Source of the DNA: a virus
DNA: 64,000 nucleotides
Virus record (IMG/VR): IMGVR_UViG_3300030104_002385
Coordinates: 1-64,000 of that record
Direction: 5' to 3' (one strand)
The notes below the pieces were generated by a model. It had not been told where the DNA came from. It saw only the letters and a program-made list of their open reading frames with translations, and did no database searches. A program made the position numbers and the translations under genes. Positions 9,001 to 24,000 of this stretch are shown here, piece after piece (the stretch's first letter is position 1; each line of letters opens with the position of its first letter).

Positions 9001-12000
9001 TGGTGCTAACCCCATTATCTACAACGGATCCTTCTTTGTAACATCTAGAGATACTGCGAATGTTTTCCAGTATCAATTACCTCAACCTGCTACAGTTGTA
9101 CCTCAAGGTAATATTCTTGTATCTGTTGACCTTAATAAAGGTAAGTCGGATAATACTGCTATTTTAAATGTTATTGGACCATATACAACTAACGTCCAGA
9201 ATACATTTTTCAATGATACCCATGTGTATGTTGCTTCTACAGGTATTCCAAACTATGAAATTGGACCTTTTCCAGGATCTGCACTTCTTCCAGGTAACCA
9301 ACGTAAATTAAATAGGTTCCCTAAAACTTCACAGACAATTTCAACTAAAAACCTAATATCAAGTAATGTACCTGTTGGTACATGGGTAAACGGTGTTTCT
9401 ATATGGTCTTATAAGTCTAAATTAACTAAAACTTTTGGTGCTTTAACTGCAATTTCAATTACTACAGCAGGTAAAGAATATGATGCTGCTTCTCCTCCAG
9501 CTATGACAATAGATGGTGGTGGAGGTAGTGGTGCTACTGCAAGTGTAACTGTTGATGGTTCTATCTCTGAGATCACAGTCACTGCAGGGGGTTCTGGGTA
9601 CACATCATCACCATTGGTGTCTATAGTCGGTGGTAATGGTGCTGGTGCTGCTGCAACTGCTATTATTACCAAAGGAGTTGTTTCACGTATTTTAATTAAC
9701 GATGGTGGTTCTGGATATACTTCACAACCTCAAATAACAATTGTTGGAGGTGGCGGATCTGGTGCAACTGCTACGGCATCTGTTCGTGGTCCTATTAAAA
9801 CTGTTGCTATTACAAGTGGTGGTGCATCTTATACCTCAGTACCAACAGTAAGTCTAAGTTCTGGTAGTGGTGCTGTTGCACAAGCAATCGTTAATGATGG
9901 TAGAATTATATCTATTGCTATCATTTCTGCTGGATCTGGATATACTACTGCACCTGAAGTAACTATTCAAGGTGTTGGATTTGGTGCTATTGCTAGAGCA
10001 ACTATTGACACTGATGGAGAAAATGCTGGAAGAGTAACTAATATTGAGATTATTAATAAGGGTATTAACTATGTTCAAGGAACTACACTTATTAACTTAA
10101 CTTCTATTGGATCTGAAGCTACTTTCACACCATCTGTGTTCCAGTGGACTTACAACCTTCAAGCAACATCAACATTCGATGCTGCGAAAGGTGCTGTATT
10201 TGAAGGTTATAACAACGAATATGGTGGTGAATATGCTCACTTATCCAATCCTCAGAAATTAAGATATATTCTTGGTGATAACTTATTCCAAAATACTGAT
10301 GGTGCTATTAAGGAGCAAGAGACACAATTAGCACACTCACCTATTATTGGTTGGGCATTTGATGGTAATCCGATATATGGACCTTATGGATACACTGATC
10401 CTACTGATCAAACCTCTACTATTACAAAATTAAACACATCATACAGATTAAAGACAAATTTAGTCTTTGATGCAACTAACAACCCATTTCCTTCTAGAAC
10501 TGCTGGTCCTCTTATAACAGATGAGGCTTCTGGTAATTTTGTTGAAGATTATGAGTATGTCTTTGGTTTAGGTGATTTAGATCAATATAATGGACGTTTT
10601 TGTAAGACACCCGATTTCCCAGATGGTAGATATGTATATTTCGTAACTATTGATGCTACAGAGGATGGTAATCCACTATTCCCTTATGTTATTGGTCCTA
10701 GTTACAACTCTGTTGTTGATACTTGGAACTTAACTCCTAATGCTATTCAACAGAACATTCCTACTGGTGTTGTTAGATATAGAGACCCATATGAGAATGT
10801 TGATATTGATGTTGAAAGAACTCCAAACGCAGCATCAAATGCATTAACTATGGAGAATGGTGATATTCTCTTATTTGATGCAGAGGATGATAACCGTGAT
10901 GGTGTTATCGAATCTGATGAAGTACCAAGACAAATGTTCGAGGAATCTCCTTTACAACTCTTTGATTACTTCCCTAAAGTTAAATTTGACTCTAAAGTTG
11001 ATATTGAAGTTGAGACTACTACTAAATTTGAAGATGCATCTGTTACTGGATTTACAGTTGAAAACCCAGGTAAAAACTATCAGGTAGATGATCGTCTTGT
11101 ATTTGATAATACAGATACTGATGGATCTGGTGTTTCTGCACGTGTTTCTAGAATTAAAGGTGAAACAGTTTCTGCTTACACATTTGAAAATATCAGTGGA
11201 TTCAATTTTGGTGTTCTACAAACTTCTATACCTCACAATATTGTTGCTGGCGATCAGGTATTTGTAGATTATACACCTATAATGGCGAATACCAATAAGA
11301 CATTTATTGTTCGTCAATTTAAAGGTATTGAGCAAATTGTTATTGACCAAACAGGATCAGGATATAATACTGACATTCCTCCATCAGTTATTATTGATGG
11401 TGATGGATCATCTGGAGAATTAGAAGCTACTGTTAGTTCTGTAGGATCTATTGATACTATTAATATCATAAATTCAGGATCTGGTTATACTAAGAACCCT
11501 AGAGTTATCCTAACTCACCCACAGATCTTTAAAAAAGCAGATTACTACATCTCTAAGATATCAAATAACAGTTATGTTAAAATTAATGATGTTCATGTAG
11601 CAGATAATAAAGAATCATACCTTTGTGGTATGACTAAGGATGCTAGTGGAAATCAAGTTGCTTTTATTGCTAAAGTTTCAGCAACTGGTGTTAAGCAATG
11701 GGAAAGAACTTTAGAAAGTAATACAGGTCAAAATTATACAGAATTCCAGAAAATTTTTGTTGATGGTAATAGTATATGGGTAGTTGGTGGTAATAAACCA
11801 AATGGTAATATGCTATCAGCATATAACCCTGATATAATCTTAGCAAAATACACACAAGCAGAAAATGGTCTAAGTGCTGCATTAACTTTCCAGAAAGGAT
11901 ATGCTGGTATTTCAGGTTCTACTCGTGCTGATTATGTAACTTCACTTAAGAAATATTCAGATACTCGTTTCATTATTGCTGGTTATACCAATACTAACTC

Positions 12001-15000
12001 AGGTGCTCCTTTCGATGCTTGGATTGCATCTATTGACACTACAGGTAATTTTGCTATTAAGAGAAAATTAGCAACTACTAATGCATCCGAGAAAATTACA
12101 GATCTAATTGTTAATGGTACAGATATCTACTTGTGTATGGAAGTTGCTACAACTTCCACTGAAGGAGATGTTAATCCTGCCATTGCTAAGATAACACTTG
12201 GGGTAAATGCATTTACAGTTGATTGGATTAAGCAATACACAAATGTTCTTTATTCTACTCTTGATACAAGCATATGTATTGATGAATTTAATGAAATCTA
12301 TCTCACATCAACTTTAAGACTTAAATCTGATGATACTACTAGAGATAGTTTCTGGGTAGGTAAAGTAGATTCTACAGGAGATTTACTATGGAACTATCGT
12401 TATGTTACTCCAGGTAGAGATATATCACTTGCTAAGAAATCTGTCATTGACATTTTTGGTGATTTAAACATTGCATTTACTAGAACAAATAATACAAACA
12501 CTTTTAAGACTGTAGATTCAGTTAAAATTGGTTATGATGGTAAACTTAAGAACCATAGTACAAATTCATTTACTAATGATAACGTAGAAGGTCTTACTGT
12601 ACACTCATTAGATGTTGATAATTCAGGTGATATTCATCTTTATGGTCAAACCAATTACAATAGAAATGAATTTATATTCGACTTTGCTTCTAATGCAACT
12701 ACCGATGTAACAGGACATTATACACTCAATACTACTTCTGCAACTAATTCAATTACTGTTGCTGGTAATCTTGCTAAGATTTATGGTTATAATCCTGCTG
12801 GTCTTAATAGTTCTTGGGTAAATTCTTACTTTGATATTTCTTCTTCTGCTTTAGGTACAAAATTAGCAAATGATTGGACTTTAGAGTTCTTTATTCATAG
12901 AGTAAGTTCAGAATCTCAAACTTTATCACAAACTAATCAAACTCTATTTGGTATCGGTGGAGCACAAGATGCTACTGGTGGATTATGGTTAGGATATGAT
13001 ATGAGTTCTGGTAAGTTGCAATTTGCAGCAACTAATAATTCAACTGCATTAAGTGGTGCTACACCAGTAGAATCTACACAAACCAACATGTTTGCTAATA
13101 ATAGTTGGCAAGTTATTGGTGTTAAGAAAGAAGGTAATGATTTCAAAGTATATGTCAATGGTATTCAGGTAATTACTGGTATTATTTCTAATACTGCTCT
13201 AGGTGCTAAAACACTATACTTTGGTAACCAAGTAGGTTGGGGTACTGGTGCTGGAGACTTTAAGAAAGAAAGACAAGGACAATTCTATATTGATAATATT
13301 AGACTTAGAAATGGAGCAGTTGTACCAACAGTTCCTAATGATATTCAGAACTTACCTCCAACTGATACTTTTGCATTAAGTTATAGTTGGAATGATACTT
13401 CATGGTTCACTACTAATCTAAACAGATATGATTATATCGATTATGTTGGTTGGGGATTAAAAGTTGATAAAGATGCTGATGCTGCAAGGATTGGTACTCA
13501 AAGTACTCAAACCAATACTCAAATTGGATTTACTAGAACTGCTGTAAGTCCTGTAACTGGAAGTGTATTAACTGTTACAACAACTGGAATATCTTTAGCA
13601 TCTGCTGGATTGCAGTCATTAGATTATGATGATGCAACTATAACACTTCTTCAAGATACTGAGACATTAACTTACACTCAGGATACATGGAGTTCCAGAA
13701 CAGCAACAGTACCTTCACCAGGTTCTCAAAAACTTAAGGTATCTGCTGTAGTTAAAGATCGTTATTTCTTTAAGGTTACAAATACAATTAAAATTGATAA
13801 TATTCAAGAATTAACTGTAAATCAGGCATTCAACTTCACCGTTGGTGCGAAATTAAGATTGAATAATGATTCTGGTACATTTGTTAATAGTGGTTACATA
13901 ATCAAGACAGATACTGTTAATAATAAGGTATATCTTGCTGTTAATAATAATGCTTGGACAGATGATTTAAATACTGGAAAATTAGTTACAGAACAGTTTA
14001 ATGAGCAAAGTACTTATGGTATTGTAGGACCAATTCCAAATGATACTAATATTATACAAAATTATGTTTTCTCAATGGTCAACAATACCACTCCTGGTAC
14101 TTTTGACATAGATTTAGATGATTATAATTTAGATGGCACTGGTTATAATGCTGGTGGTGGTCAGAACCTAGATGGATTTGCTAAGTTCAAACCATTCCTA
14201 GTTGCTGATTATTCAGTTAAAATTGAGGAAGTTGCTGGTGGGTCACCATTTATTGTTGGATCTGTAGTTAATATTGCTGCTAGTAATATTTCATTCAATG
14301 CAACATATACAACTGCTCAAGTTACAGGTCTAACTGCAGTTACTAAGATTACGTTAACTGCTAATTTAAATAAGACACTTCAAGTAACTGCTGTTGCTAA
14401 TACTAATGAAGTGTATGTTATCACAGCAACAAGTCATTATTTGAATAAGGGTGAAATATTATATGTTGATGGTAACCCATCACAGACTGTTGGTGGTACT
14501 GTTTATGATGAGTATGATGGTGCATTTGCTGTAGATACTATAGTAAGTCCTTTAGAATTTACATATAAATTACCAACTATTGCAATTACTGACCCTGCAA
14601 CATCTGCAGGTACTGTAAGTATCTTTGTTAAGTCACCAACTCTTAAAATGTACTATGGTCATCAGTATTTGTTTGACCTAAGTCACTCTTCTCTTGTAGG
14701 TGGTAACTTATCCTTCTCTAAGGATAACTTATACAAACTAGAGTATTCATTCAACTCTATTGAAAGAATAGGTATTCCTGGTGTTACAGGTGGTGGACAA
14801 CCAAGTCCTTCTGTTAAATTGAAAATTGATGATACTATTGTTACTAATATTTCATATTACTTTGATCCATCTAGAACAGGAGATAATTCCCCTGTTGTTG
14901 CTGGTAGTTACTTAGATGTTGTAGAATCTCCTTATAAAGGAACTTTTGATATTACATCTACTTCAGGACAGACAATTACTTCAGGACCAGATACATTCAA

Positions 15001-18000
15001 ATTCCTACTTGCTAATGAACCTGAAGGAAATGCTTCTATATCTCAAACATCTTATAGTACTAGTTCAGTTAAAGCAGTTGGTTCTATAAACGCTATTAGA
15101 ATTGTTAATCCAGGTGGTTTCTATACTAAATTACCTGTTGTTACTGGTATTTCATCAACCAGAAAGATTGAACGAGCAACCATTGAAGAACCAGGAACTG
15201 AATATGCTGTAGGAACTTATAATGGTGTACCTATTACTGGTGACGGTGAAGGTGGTCTTGTACAAATTACTGTTGCTGATGGTCTAGATGACGATGGTAT
15301 AACAATTCCAGGTCAAATTAATGCTGTTGTAATTACTTCAGCAGGTAAAGGATATACCACTGCATCTATTGACATTGATTCAGTAGCAGGAATTCTTGGA
15401 TCTGGATTGACTGGATCAGGAGCAAAAGTAAATGTAATTATCCCACCTTTCGGTACTGAAGCATCTATCTTCACTAAAGGTGATAAAGTTGGTAAGATTA
15501 AGAAACTTAAGAACAATAACTTTGGTTATGATTATCCTCATGACTATACTTTACGTCCTGAGATTACATTCCCATTAAATGCTCAGTTAACTTCTACAAG
15601 TATTCTTTCTAGTATTACAGTAACTAATCCAGGTTCTGGATATTCATTAGCACCTGCTGTAATAATTACAGGTGGTGGTGGATCTGGTGCTACTGCAGAA
15701 TCAAGTATTAAAAATGGTCGATTAGATAATATTGTTGTTAAAGATCCTGGTGCTGGTTATTCATCAACACCAACTATTAGTTTAAGATCTTCCTTTAACT
15801 ATGTTGTAAACCTTGACTTAGGTTTATTACAGTTTGCTTATCCTCATGGTATTGTTAATGGTGCTGCAGTAAGTGTAGCAGTTACTGATACTGGAGATGG
15901 TGCTGATTTCCCTCTTGCTGCTGGTGCTATTGGTCGTCTTAACGCAACTACTACCTATTATGCAATTGCTGGTGCTACTAACTCTTTAGAAGGTGATCAG
16001 TTAAAACTTGCAATTACTGCTTCAAACGCTGCTCTTGGAGACGCAATTTCCTTCGTTAACGCTGGTGAAGGTCGTCAAAGTGTATTAACTGAATCATTTG
16101 GTGGTGCTGCTGAAGCAAATGTTATTACTTCTACTTTCCTTGAAGGTGAATTGGTTTATCAGGGTGATACATTAGATGTTGCTACTGCAACTGGATATGT
16201 TTCTACAAACTCTGGTTGGCAGATTGGACCTAGAATTCTTAAGATTGTTGACTATACAGGAACCTTTGCTAATGGTCAAAAGATTACAGGTGTTATTTCT
16301 AAGTCTTCTGGTACTATAAGTGATCTTAAAGTTGCTCGTGGTGTTCTAGAGATTGGTTCTATTACCAAAACTACAGGTCAGTTTATCGATGATGTTGGTA
16401 AACCATCCGAAATTATTCAAAAAATCCAAGACTCTTACTATTATCAGGACTTCTCTTATGCTGTTAAGTCTGCAGTTTCTATTAGTGATTGGAAAGAAAT
16501 TCTTATTAGAAACGTACACCCTGCATCATTTAAGGTATTTGGTGAGTTAAATCTTAATGAATATGGTCAAATTCCTAATAAGGATACCTTCTTCCAGTTA
16601 ACTAAGTCTGTTGAACTTGCACAGGAAGCAATTGTTCCTAATATTCAGAACTTTGCTTTAGTTGAACCAATATACACAGAGTTCAATAATACCGAGGTTT
16701 TATTCCGTCAGAAGAGATTGACATCTTCAGAGAACATTTTGACCTCTGTTGTACAACGTATTGATGATATTTCTAACCTGTTTGATGGTCAAAAGATTGC
16801 ATTCCCTCTAACTGTTAATGGTAACAACGTTGTTGCTAATGCTAATCAGTTAATGATTGTTCTTAACGGTGTTGTACAAAACCCAGAGACATCATTCAAC
16901 ATTCAGTCAGATTCCATTGTATTCAGTGAACCACCTTCACCACCTGCAAGTGTTAAGTATGCTAACATAACAGTTTCTCAAATTCAAACTGTTGCTTTTG
17001 AGTTTACTAATATTAGCGGTATTTTCCCTAATATTGGAAATCCTCTTGTTGGTAGTAGTACAAATGCAAGATTAATTGTAACTAACGTTACTGGTAATAC
17101 TGTTTCTGGTTATATTACAGAAGGAACCTTTGTTATAGGTGAATTAGTTAGTGTTGGTGCAACAGGGTTCTCTGCTCTCTTAGCATCAAATACTGCTGTA
17201 TCAAATATTGGTCTATTTACATTTGGTGAGAATGTAACTAACTTAACTGGAGATATTGCAAAAGTTGAACAAATTAACTTAGCAACAGGTCAAGAAACTC
17301 CAGCAGCACAATTGCGTTATGCAGTTGGACCTTCAACTACAAGTATTGAGGTAATTCCTTATGGAGGTGCTTCATTATCACCAGTCACTGCTGGAACCTT
17401 TGTAGCAACTCAGAATTATCAATTTGGATCTGAGATATTCCTAGTCAATAGTATTACTGATAATGCAGACTCCACAACTCTTGGGGTATCAAGAGGACAG
17501 GTTGGAACTCAGGCAGTAGCACAACAAGAAAATACACCAGTTTATAGCACTGTTATTGCTGTTACTAATGCATTAACATTAAGTAAGACTGCTGGTACAT
17601 ATAAGTCAACTCCTGGATTATTTGATATTCAGTTGAATGATATTATTATTGGTTCTAATTCTGGAGTTGTTGCTAGTGTTGCATCTACTAGTGCGTATCA
17701 AGATCCTACAACCAATGAGTTTATAGGACAGGTTAATATTTCTCCTGGATCTTCTTTCTTTGGATTGTTATTTAACAGAATTACTTCTTCATCATATCCT
17801 AATGTTGTTCTAGATAACATTTCTCAATCTCAAGTTAATGTTGTAGATTTCACTGATAATCTTACTGCATTTGATAGTAAGTTCCCTGCAAATGAATTAA
17901 TCAATAATTATGTAATACCTTATGATAATGCTGTAGGAAGTATAGTTCAGGATGAATATGTTCGTAACTATAGGATCAATTATGGTAATAATGTTGGAGA

Positions 18001-21000
18001 CTTTACTAGTTCAGAAGATGGAAGAGTAAGAAAACTATCTTTCTACGACAAGCAAGGAACTGGTTTCTTTAATAATGGTCAGATCATAAGAACTAGGGAT
18101 ACAAAGGCAGAAGTTATCGGTTATAGTCAGGCACGTGATATTGTTTATCTTGGTAAGATAGGTAGAACACAATCAAATGGTGAAGATTATTACAAATTCA
18201 CCTTTAGTGAAGATGCTAAATTAGATACTACACAGAAAAAATTTGGTTTAACTTCATTAGAACTTGCAGCAGCAGATTATATTAGCACTCCTTCAACTAC
18301 AGAAATTGCTTTTGGTTCTGGTGTGTTCACTGTAGATCTATGGATAAGACCTGCTACTGCTTCATTAAGTGGTAATGTTGATATTTTTGATACAAGATCA
18401 TCAGGTGCAACTGAAGTTGCTGGTAGATTGTATTTGGCAACTGGTCAACCACGTTGGCATGTTAATGGTTCTGATTTAGTAACTACAAGTACCACTTTAA
18501 CTGCTGATACTTGGGTACATATTGCTATTGTCAGAGTATCCACTACAACAAAAATTTATATAAACGGTACTGAGGCAGGGACTGCTACTGATAACTCATC
18601 ATATATCGCAAAACCAATTCGTATCGGTGCTGATTATGCAGGTGCTAATGGATTTACTGGTCATGTTGATGAATTAAGAATTTCAAATACTTCTCGTTAT
18701 ACCACAGCATTTACTGCTCCTAATGGAATATACCAAGGTGATGCTAATACAAAATTACTACTTCACTTTGAAGGTATAGATGGTGGAGTACATGTTGAAG
18801 ATTGGTCTGGTGTAGAATCATTTACAGCAGGTGAATACTTCAATAATGATTCTATTATTGATACTGTGCGTAAAGTTGCTGGTAAGCATACTTGGGCTGG
18901 TGGTACAGCTAACAATGCTATTAGAATAACAGGTGGTGTAGAAAAGGATGTTACTGATGCTACTTACAATCCAAATACAGGTGACCTAGTATTAACAATT
19001 GGATCACACAGTTATACAACATCTAATACTATTACAATTAAACCAAACTCTTTGACATTTACCTGTGCTAAGGATAATAATGCTACTAATCATACCTATC
19101 CAAGAGTAACTGATCCTGCATATGGTGCAACATTAGCAATCTCAGCAGAAACTGCTACTACAATAACAGTTAATGTTGGTATAGCAAATAGAGGATTTGT
19201 TGGTAATACTCAGAGATACATTAATGCTGGAGATTTGATTACTTCAAACTTAGATTTTATTGCTAAGGAAGTTGTATATCTAATCAATCAGAAATTCCCT
19301 AACTTTACAGTTATTGGTGGTAATGTTAATTGCGAGGATGATGTTAGAGATGTTTGTAAGGCAATTGTATTTGATATTCAGAATGGTAGTAATAGTAAGA
19401 TATGGGATGCAGCGAGTTACTATGTTAATAGAGCAGATGTTAACAATGTTCAACTTCTCAACGTTGAGAAAGAAATTATAGAGACTGTTTGGGCATATGG
19501 AAAGTTAGATGAAATTCTTGACTTTATTGTTACTAACTCTCTATGGGATGTTCAAGGTGATCATGGATTAACTCAGAAGACTGATACTTCTATCACCGAT
19601 TCTACTACATCATCATTTACAGAAATTACTCCAACCAATGTAGTTTATAGTGCTGCAACAGGAGATCTTAAGATAACAAAATCATCTCATGGTTTTGTTG
19701 GTCCTTCTGCACTTACAGCAACAGGAGCAACTTATAATCCTGCAACAGGTATCTTAGAGATAACAAGTAACAGTCATGGTTTACTTAATGGTGATAAGGT
19801 TCAATTAGAAGATGATTCATTAACATTCACTTGTTCAATGGATGAGAACAGAAGCACTCATACTTATCCAAGATCTTCTGATCATGCAAGTCAAGGTTGG
19901 TTAAGTGTTCAGAATAAGCAAACTAATACTTTCCAACTTGATGTTGGTAAAACACCTAACGTAGGTTTCCAACCTTCAGCAGCAACTTATGATGCTGAAA
20001 GTGGTCTCTTAACAATGGATATTGGTGAACATCGTTTAAGAGCAGGTACTAATGTTAAATTAGCGAAGGAATCTTTATCATTCACTTGTGATATGGATGA
20101 TGATTTTACAACTAAGAAATATCCTAGAACAACTGATCCAGTATATAATGATTCTATTCCTATTCTATATGAAGGTTCTCGTCATACAATAACCTTTGCA
20201 ACATATACACCATCATCAGGTAAGATGGTTCTTACTTGTGGTAAGCAGTTTAGTGTTACTGACGCTGCATATGTACCTACAACTGGTGTTATGACACTGA
20301 CTGTTCCTAATCATGGACTTACTGTTAATGATCAGATTAAGATTGTTAATAACAGTATTGTATTTACTTGTGCAATGGATGACCATACTACTGATCATTC
20401 ATATCCAAGATCTACTGATCCTCAAAGTGATAAGAGATTGAGTTTAAGTAACATAACAACAAACACATTTGATGTTAATGTTGGTACTACTCCAGCAGTT
20501 AACTTTACTCCTGGTGCTGGTACAACATACAATCCTGCAACTGGTGATCTAGTACTAGCAATTGGAACTCACTCACTATCTGTTGGTGATGGTATTAGAA
20601 TTGCTGATAATTCACTTACATTTACTTGTAACTATAATGGTGATGGCAACTCAACTCAGAAGACATACCCAAGATCAAGTGGTGAAAATGGTACTGCTGG
20701 TGGAGCATCTAACAACACTGGAACTCCAGACCCTGCATATCAGACTTCCGTCTATATTACTGGTACAACTTCAACAACAATTACAGTTAACGTAGGAACA
20801 TCATCAGATACTTCTACTCATGTATTCGTAACTGCTAATTCAAATGCAATAGTCACAGGTGGTGATTATGCACACATCTTCCAATATGCAGTTCCTAATG
20901 GAATTACATATGACAATCATAGATTTGAAAATGGTGATAAGGTAAGACTTCTTGATAACTCATTGACATTTACTTGTCAGTTAGATGGAAATGATACCGA

Positions 21001-24000
21001 TCACGCATATCCAAGAGTAGGAAAAGATCCTTATGCTGGTAGACAGTTTAAGATTGCTAATAAGACAGATAAGACATTTGAAATAAATGTTGGCATCTCC
21101 CCTGATAAATCCACACATACATTTAAGTCTGCATATCCAGGTGGTCTTATCCATGTTGATAATACTGTAACTTTAGATGTAGGTAAGTCACCTAAGTTGG
21201 TTCATGATATCAGTAATGCAGTTTATACTCCTGCTGATGGTAACATGGTTCTTACACTTGGAACTCATGATTTGGTTGTAGGAGACAATATTAAATTGTT
21301 GAATGAAGCTGTTACATTTACTTGTGATCAAGATAGTGATGTATCTGAGCATGCATATCCAAGAACAACAATTGATACACATCAGGCAACTACTGGTACA
21401 TCTTATAATCCTACTACAGGTATTATGAGTATCACTACCACATCTGCTCATGGAATGAGAAATGGTGATTGGGTTAAATTTGATGATGACTCACTTACAT
21501 TCAATTGCAACTTTGATGGTTATCAAACCAATAAAACTTATCCAAGATCAACTGACCCTGTTAGTGGTAAGTGGATACAAGTTTCTAACGTAGCATCTAC
21601 TACATTTGATGTTCAAGTATTGGATGTTATTCCATCTACAAACTTAGATCCTCATATCTTTGTATCTGGTACAGCAACTGGTATTAAGCAAAAACGTGAC
21701 AAGACTTTTGATACTTCTGTTTCTATCACTGCTGTTGGAACTTCTAATAAGACTGCTTCTGGTGGAGCATACAATCCCGAAACTGGTGTTCTAACCATTA
21801 CTTCTAGTAGTCATGGATTAACTGGTGCTTCTGAGCATACTGTAACTAATTCAACTTATACACCTTCAACTGGTGTTTTAACATTGACCATCGCTGGTCA
21901 TGGATTTACAAATGGTGACAGAATAAGAATTAAAGATGATTCAATAACATTTACTTGTTCTAAGGATTATGATGCAACTATTCATACATATCCTCGTTCA
22001 ACTGATCCCGTAAGTAATAAGTTCTTACATATCGTTAACGTAACTACTAATACATTTGATGTTAATGTTGGCAAGTCTCAAGATCTATCTTCACATACAT
22101 TCATTTCAGCAACATCTAATGGTATTGAAAGGGCAGTTGCTTCAGTAAAATTAGACGCAGATTCAATCACATTTAGTTGTGATATGGGTGGTGGTGCAGT
22201 TAATAAGACTTATCCACGTACTACTGATCCAATTGCTAATCAATGGGTTCCAATTACTAATAGTCAAACCAATTCATTTGATATATTTGTAGGAAAAACT
22301 GTATTTGGTAATACTGCTCATTCATATCAATCTGCAACTTCTAATGGAATTAAGGTTCAGGATGGAACAGTTACAATTAACGTTGGTATTTCATCCAACA
22401 CAACAACTCATGCTTTCGTAGAAGCGAAGAAAGGAGCATTAATTGTTGGTGGTGTTTATACACATACATTCGTTCCTCAAGCAGCATATTCTGTAACTGA
22501 TGCATCTTATAACCCAACTTCAGGTGTTATGGAATTGACCATTAATGGTCATGGATTTGAAAATGGTGATTTCATTCAAATTGCCAACGAATCATTAACA
22601 TTCAGTTGTGGTTTCAATGGAGCATCTGGTACTGCTGCACAAAAAGCATATCCAAGAGCAACTGATTTCTCTAGTGGTAAATGGTTAGAAATATCTAACG
22701 TAGCTACTAATACATTCGATGTTCAAGTTCTAGAAACAGCACCTTCTACAAACACTGATACACATACATTTGTATCTGCTACTAGTGGTGGTGTAGTAAG
22801 ATCTGCTCTTAAGACAGGTGGTGCTTATACTCATACATTTAAGTCTGCAATTGCAAATGGTATTAAGAAGCAAGGACAAGCAATTACAATTAAACCAGAA
22901 GGTCTAACACTTAAGTGCAATATTGATGATAATGCAACTAAGCACATTTATCCTCGTAAGACTGATCCTGCTTATAATTCTGCGTTAGCAATTACAAAAT
23001 ATGATACTAATACATTTACTGTAAACGTAGGTAAGTCTCTTGCAAATGAAGAAAATACACCTTATACACCAACTGCAGCAACATACGATCCTTCAAACGG
23101 TAATATGGTTCTTACACTTGGTAAGCACACTTTGACTACAAGTGACAGTGTTTTAATTGAAGATGAATCATTGAAATTCTCTTGCACGATGGATAATAAT
23201 CAGTCTCCTAAAGCATATCCTCGTTCATTACATGATACTCGTGCTTCTGGAAGACCTGTTGCTATCACTGCTGTTGGTACAACTTCACATACAATAACTG
23301 CTGCTGATTATAATCCTGTAATAGGCGAATTGTTATTGACAGTTGCTAATCATGGATTATCTGAAGGTGACATGGTTAAGTTTGATGTTAATGCAATAAG
23401 ATTTACATGTGCTAAGGATAGTAATGCTACTAACCATGATTATCCAAGATCAACAGATCCAGTTGCTGATAAGTGGATCGAAGTAAGAAATGTAACCACA
23501 ACTCAATTCAGAGTAAATGTTGGTGTTTCTTCTGATACATCTCAGCATCAATTTGTTTCTGCAGTTAGTGGAGCACTTAAGAGTCAAACAGGAACAGTTA
23601 CTGTTAATGTTGGTTCTGCTGGTACTAACGCTCAATTCACACCTTCTGCAGCAACTTATGATGCTGAGACAGGTAACATGACTTTGACTATTGGTCAACA
23701 TGGTATGAAGAAGGGTTCAAGTGTTACTATTGCTAATGCTGGTTTGACATTCAACTGCACAATGAATGGAGGATCTTCTAATAAGCAATATCCAAGATCA
23801 ACAGACCCATATGGTAATCTTAAGTCTATCCCTGTTACACATATAGGACATACACATCATACAATTACTAATGCCACTTACAGTCCTGGTATTGGTAAGT
23901 TAACGATAACCATTCCTAGTCATGGTTTCTCTAATGGTGATTATGTTCAGATTGTAGATAATTCAATAACATTTAGATGTGAACTAGATGGCAATACCAC

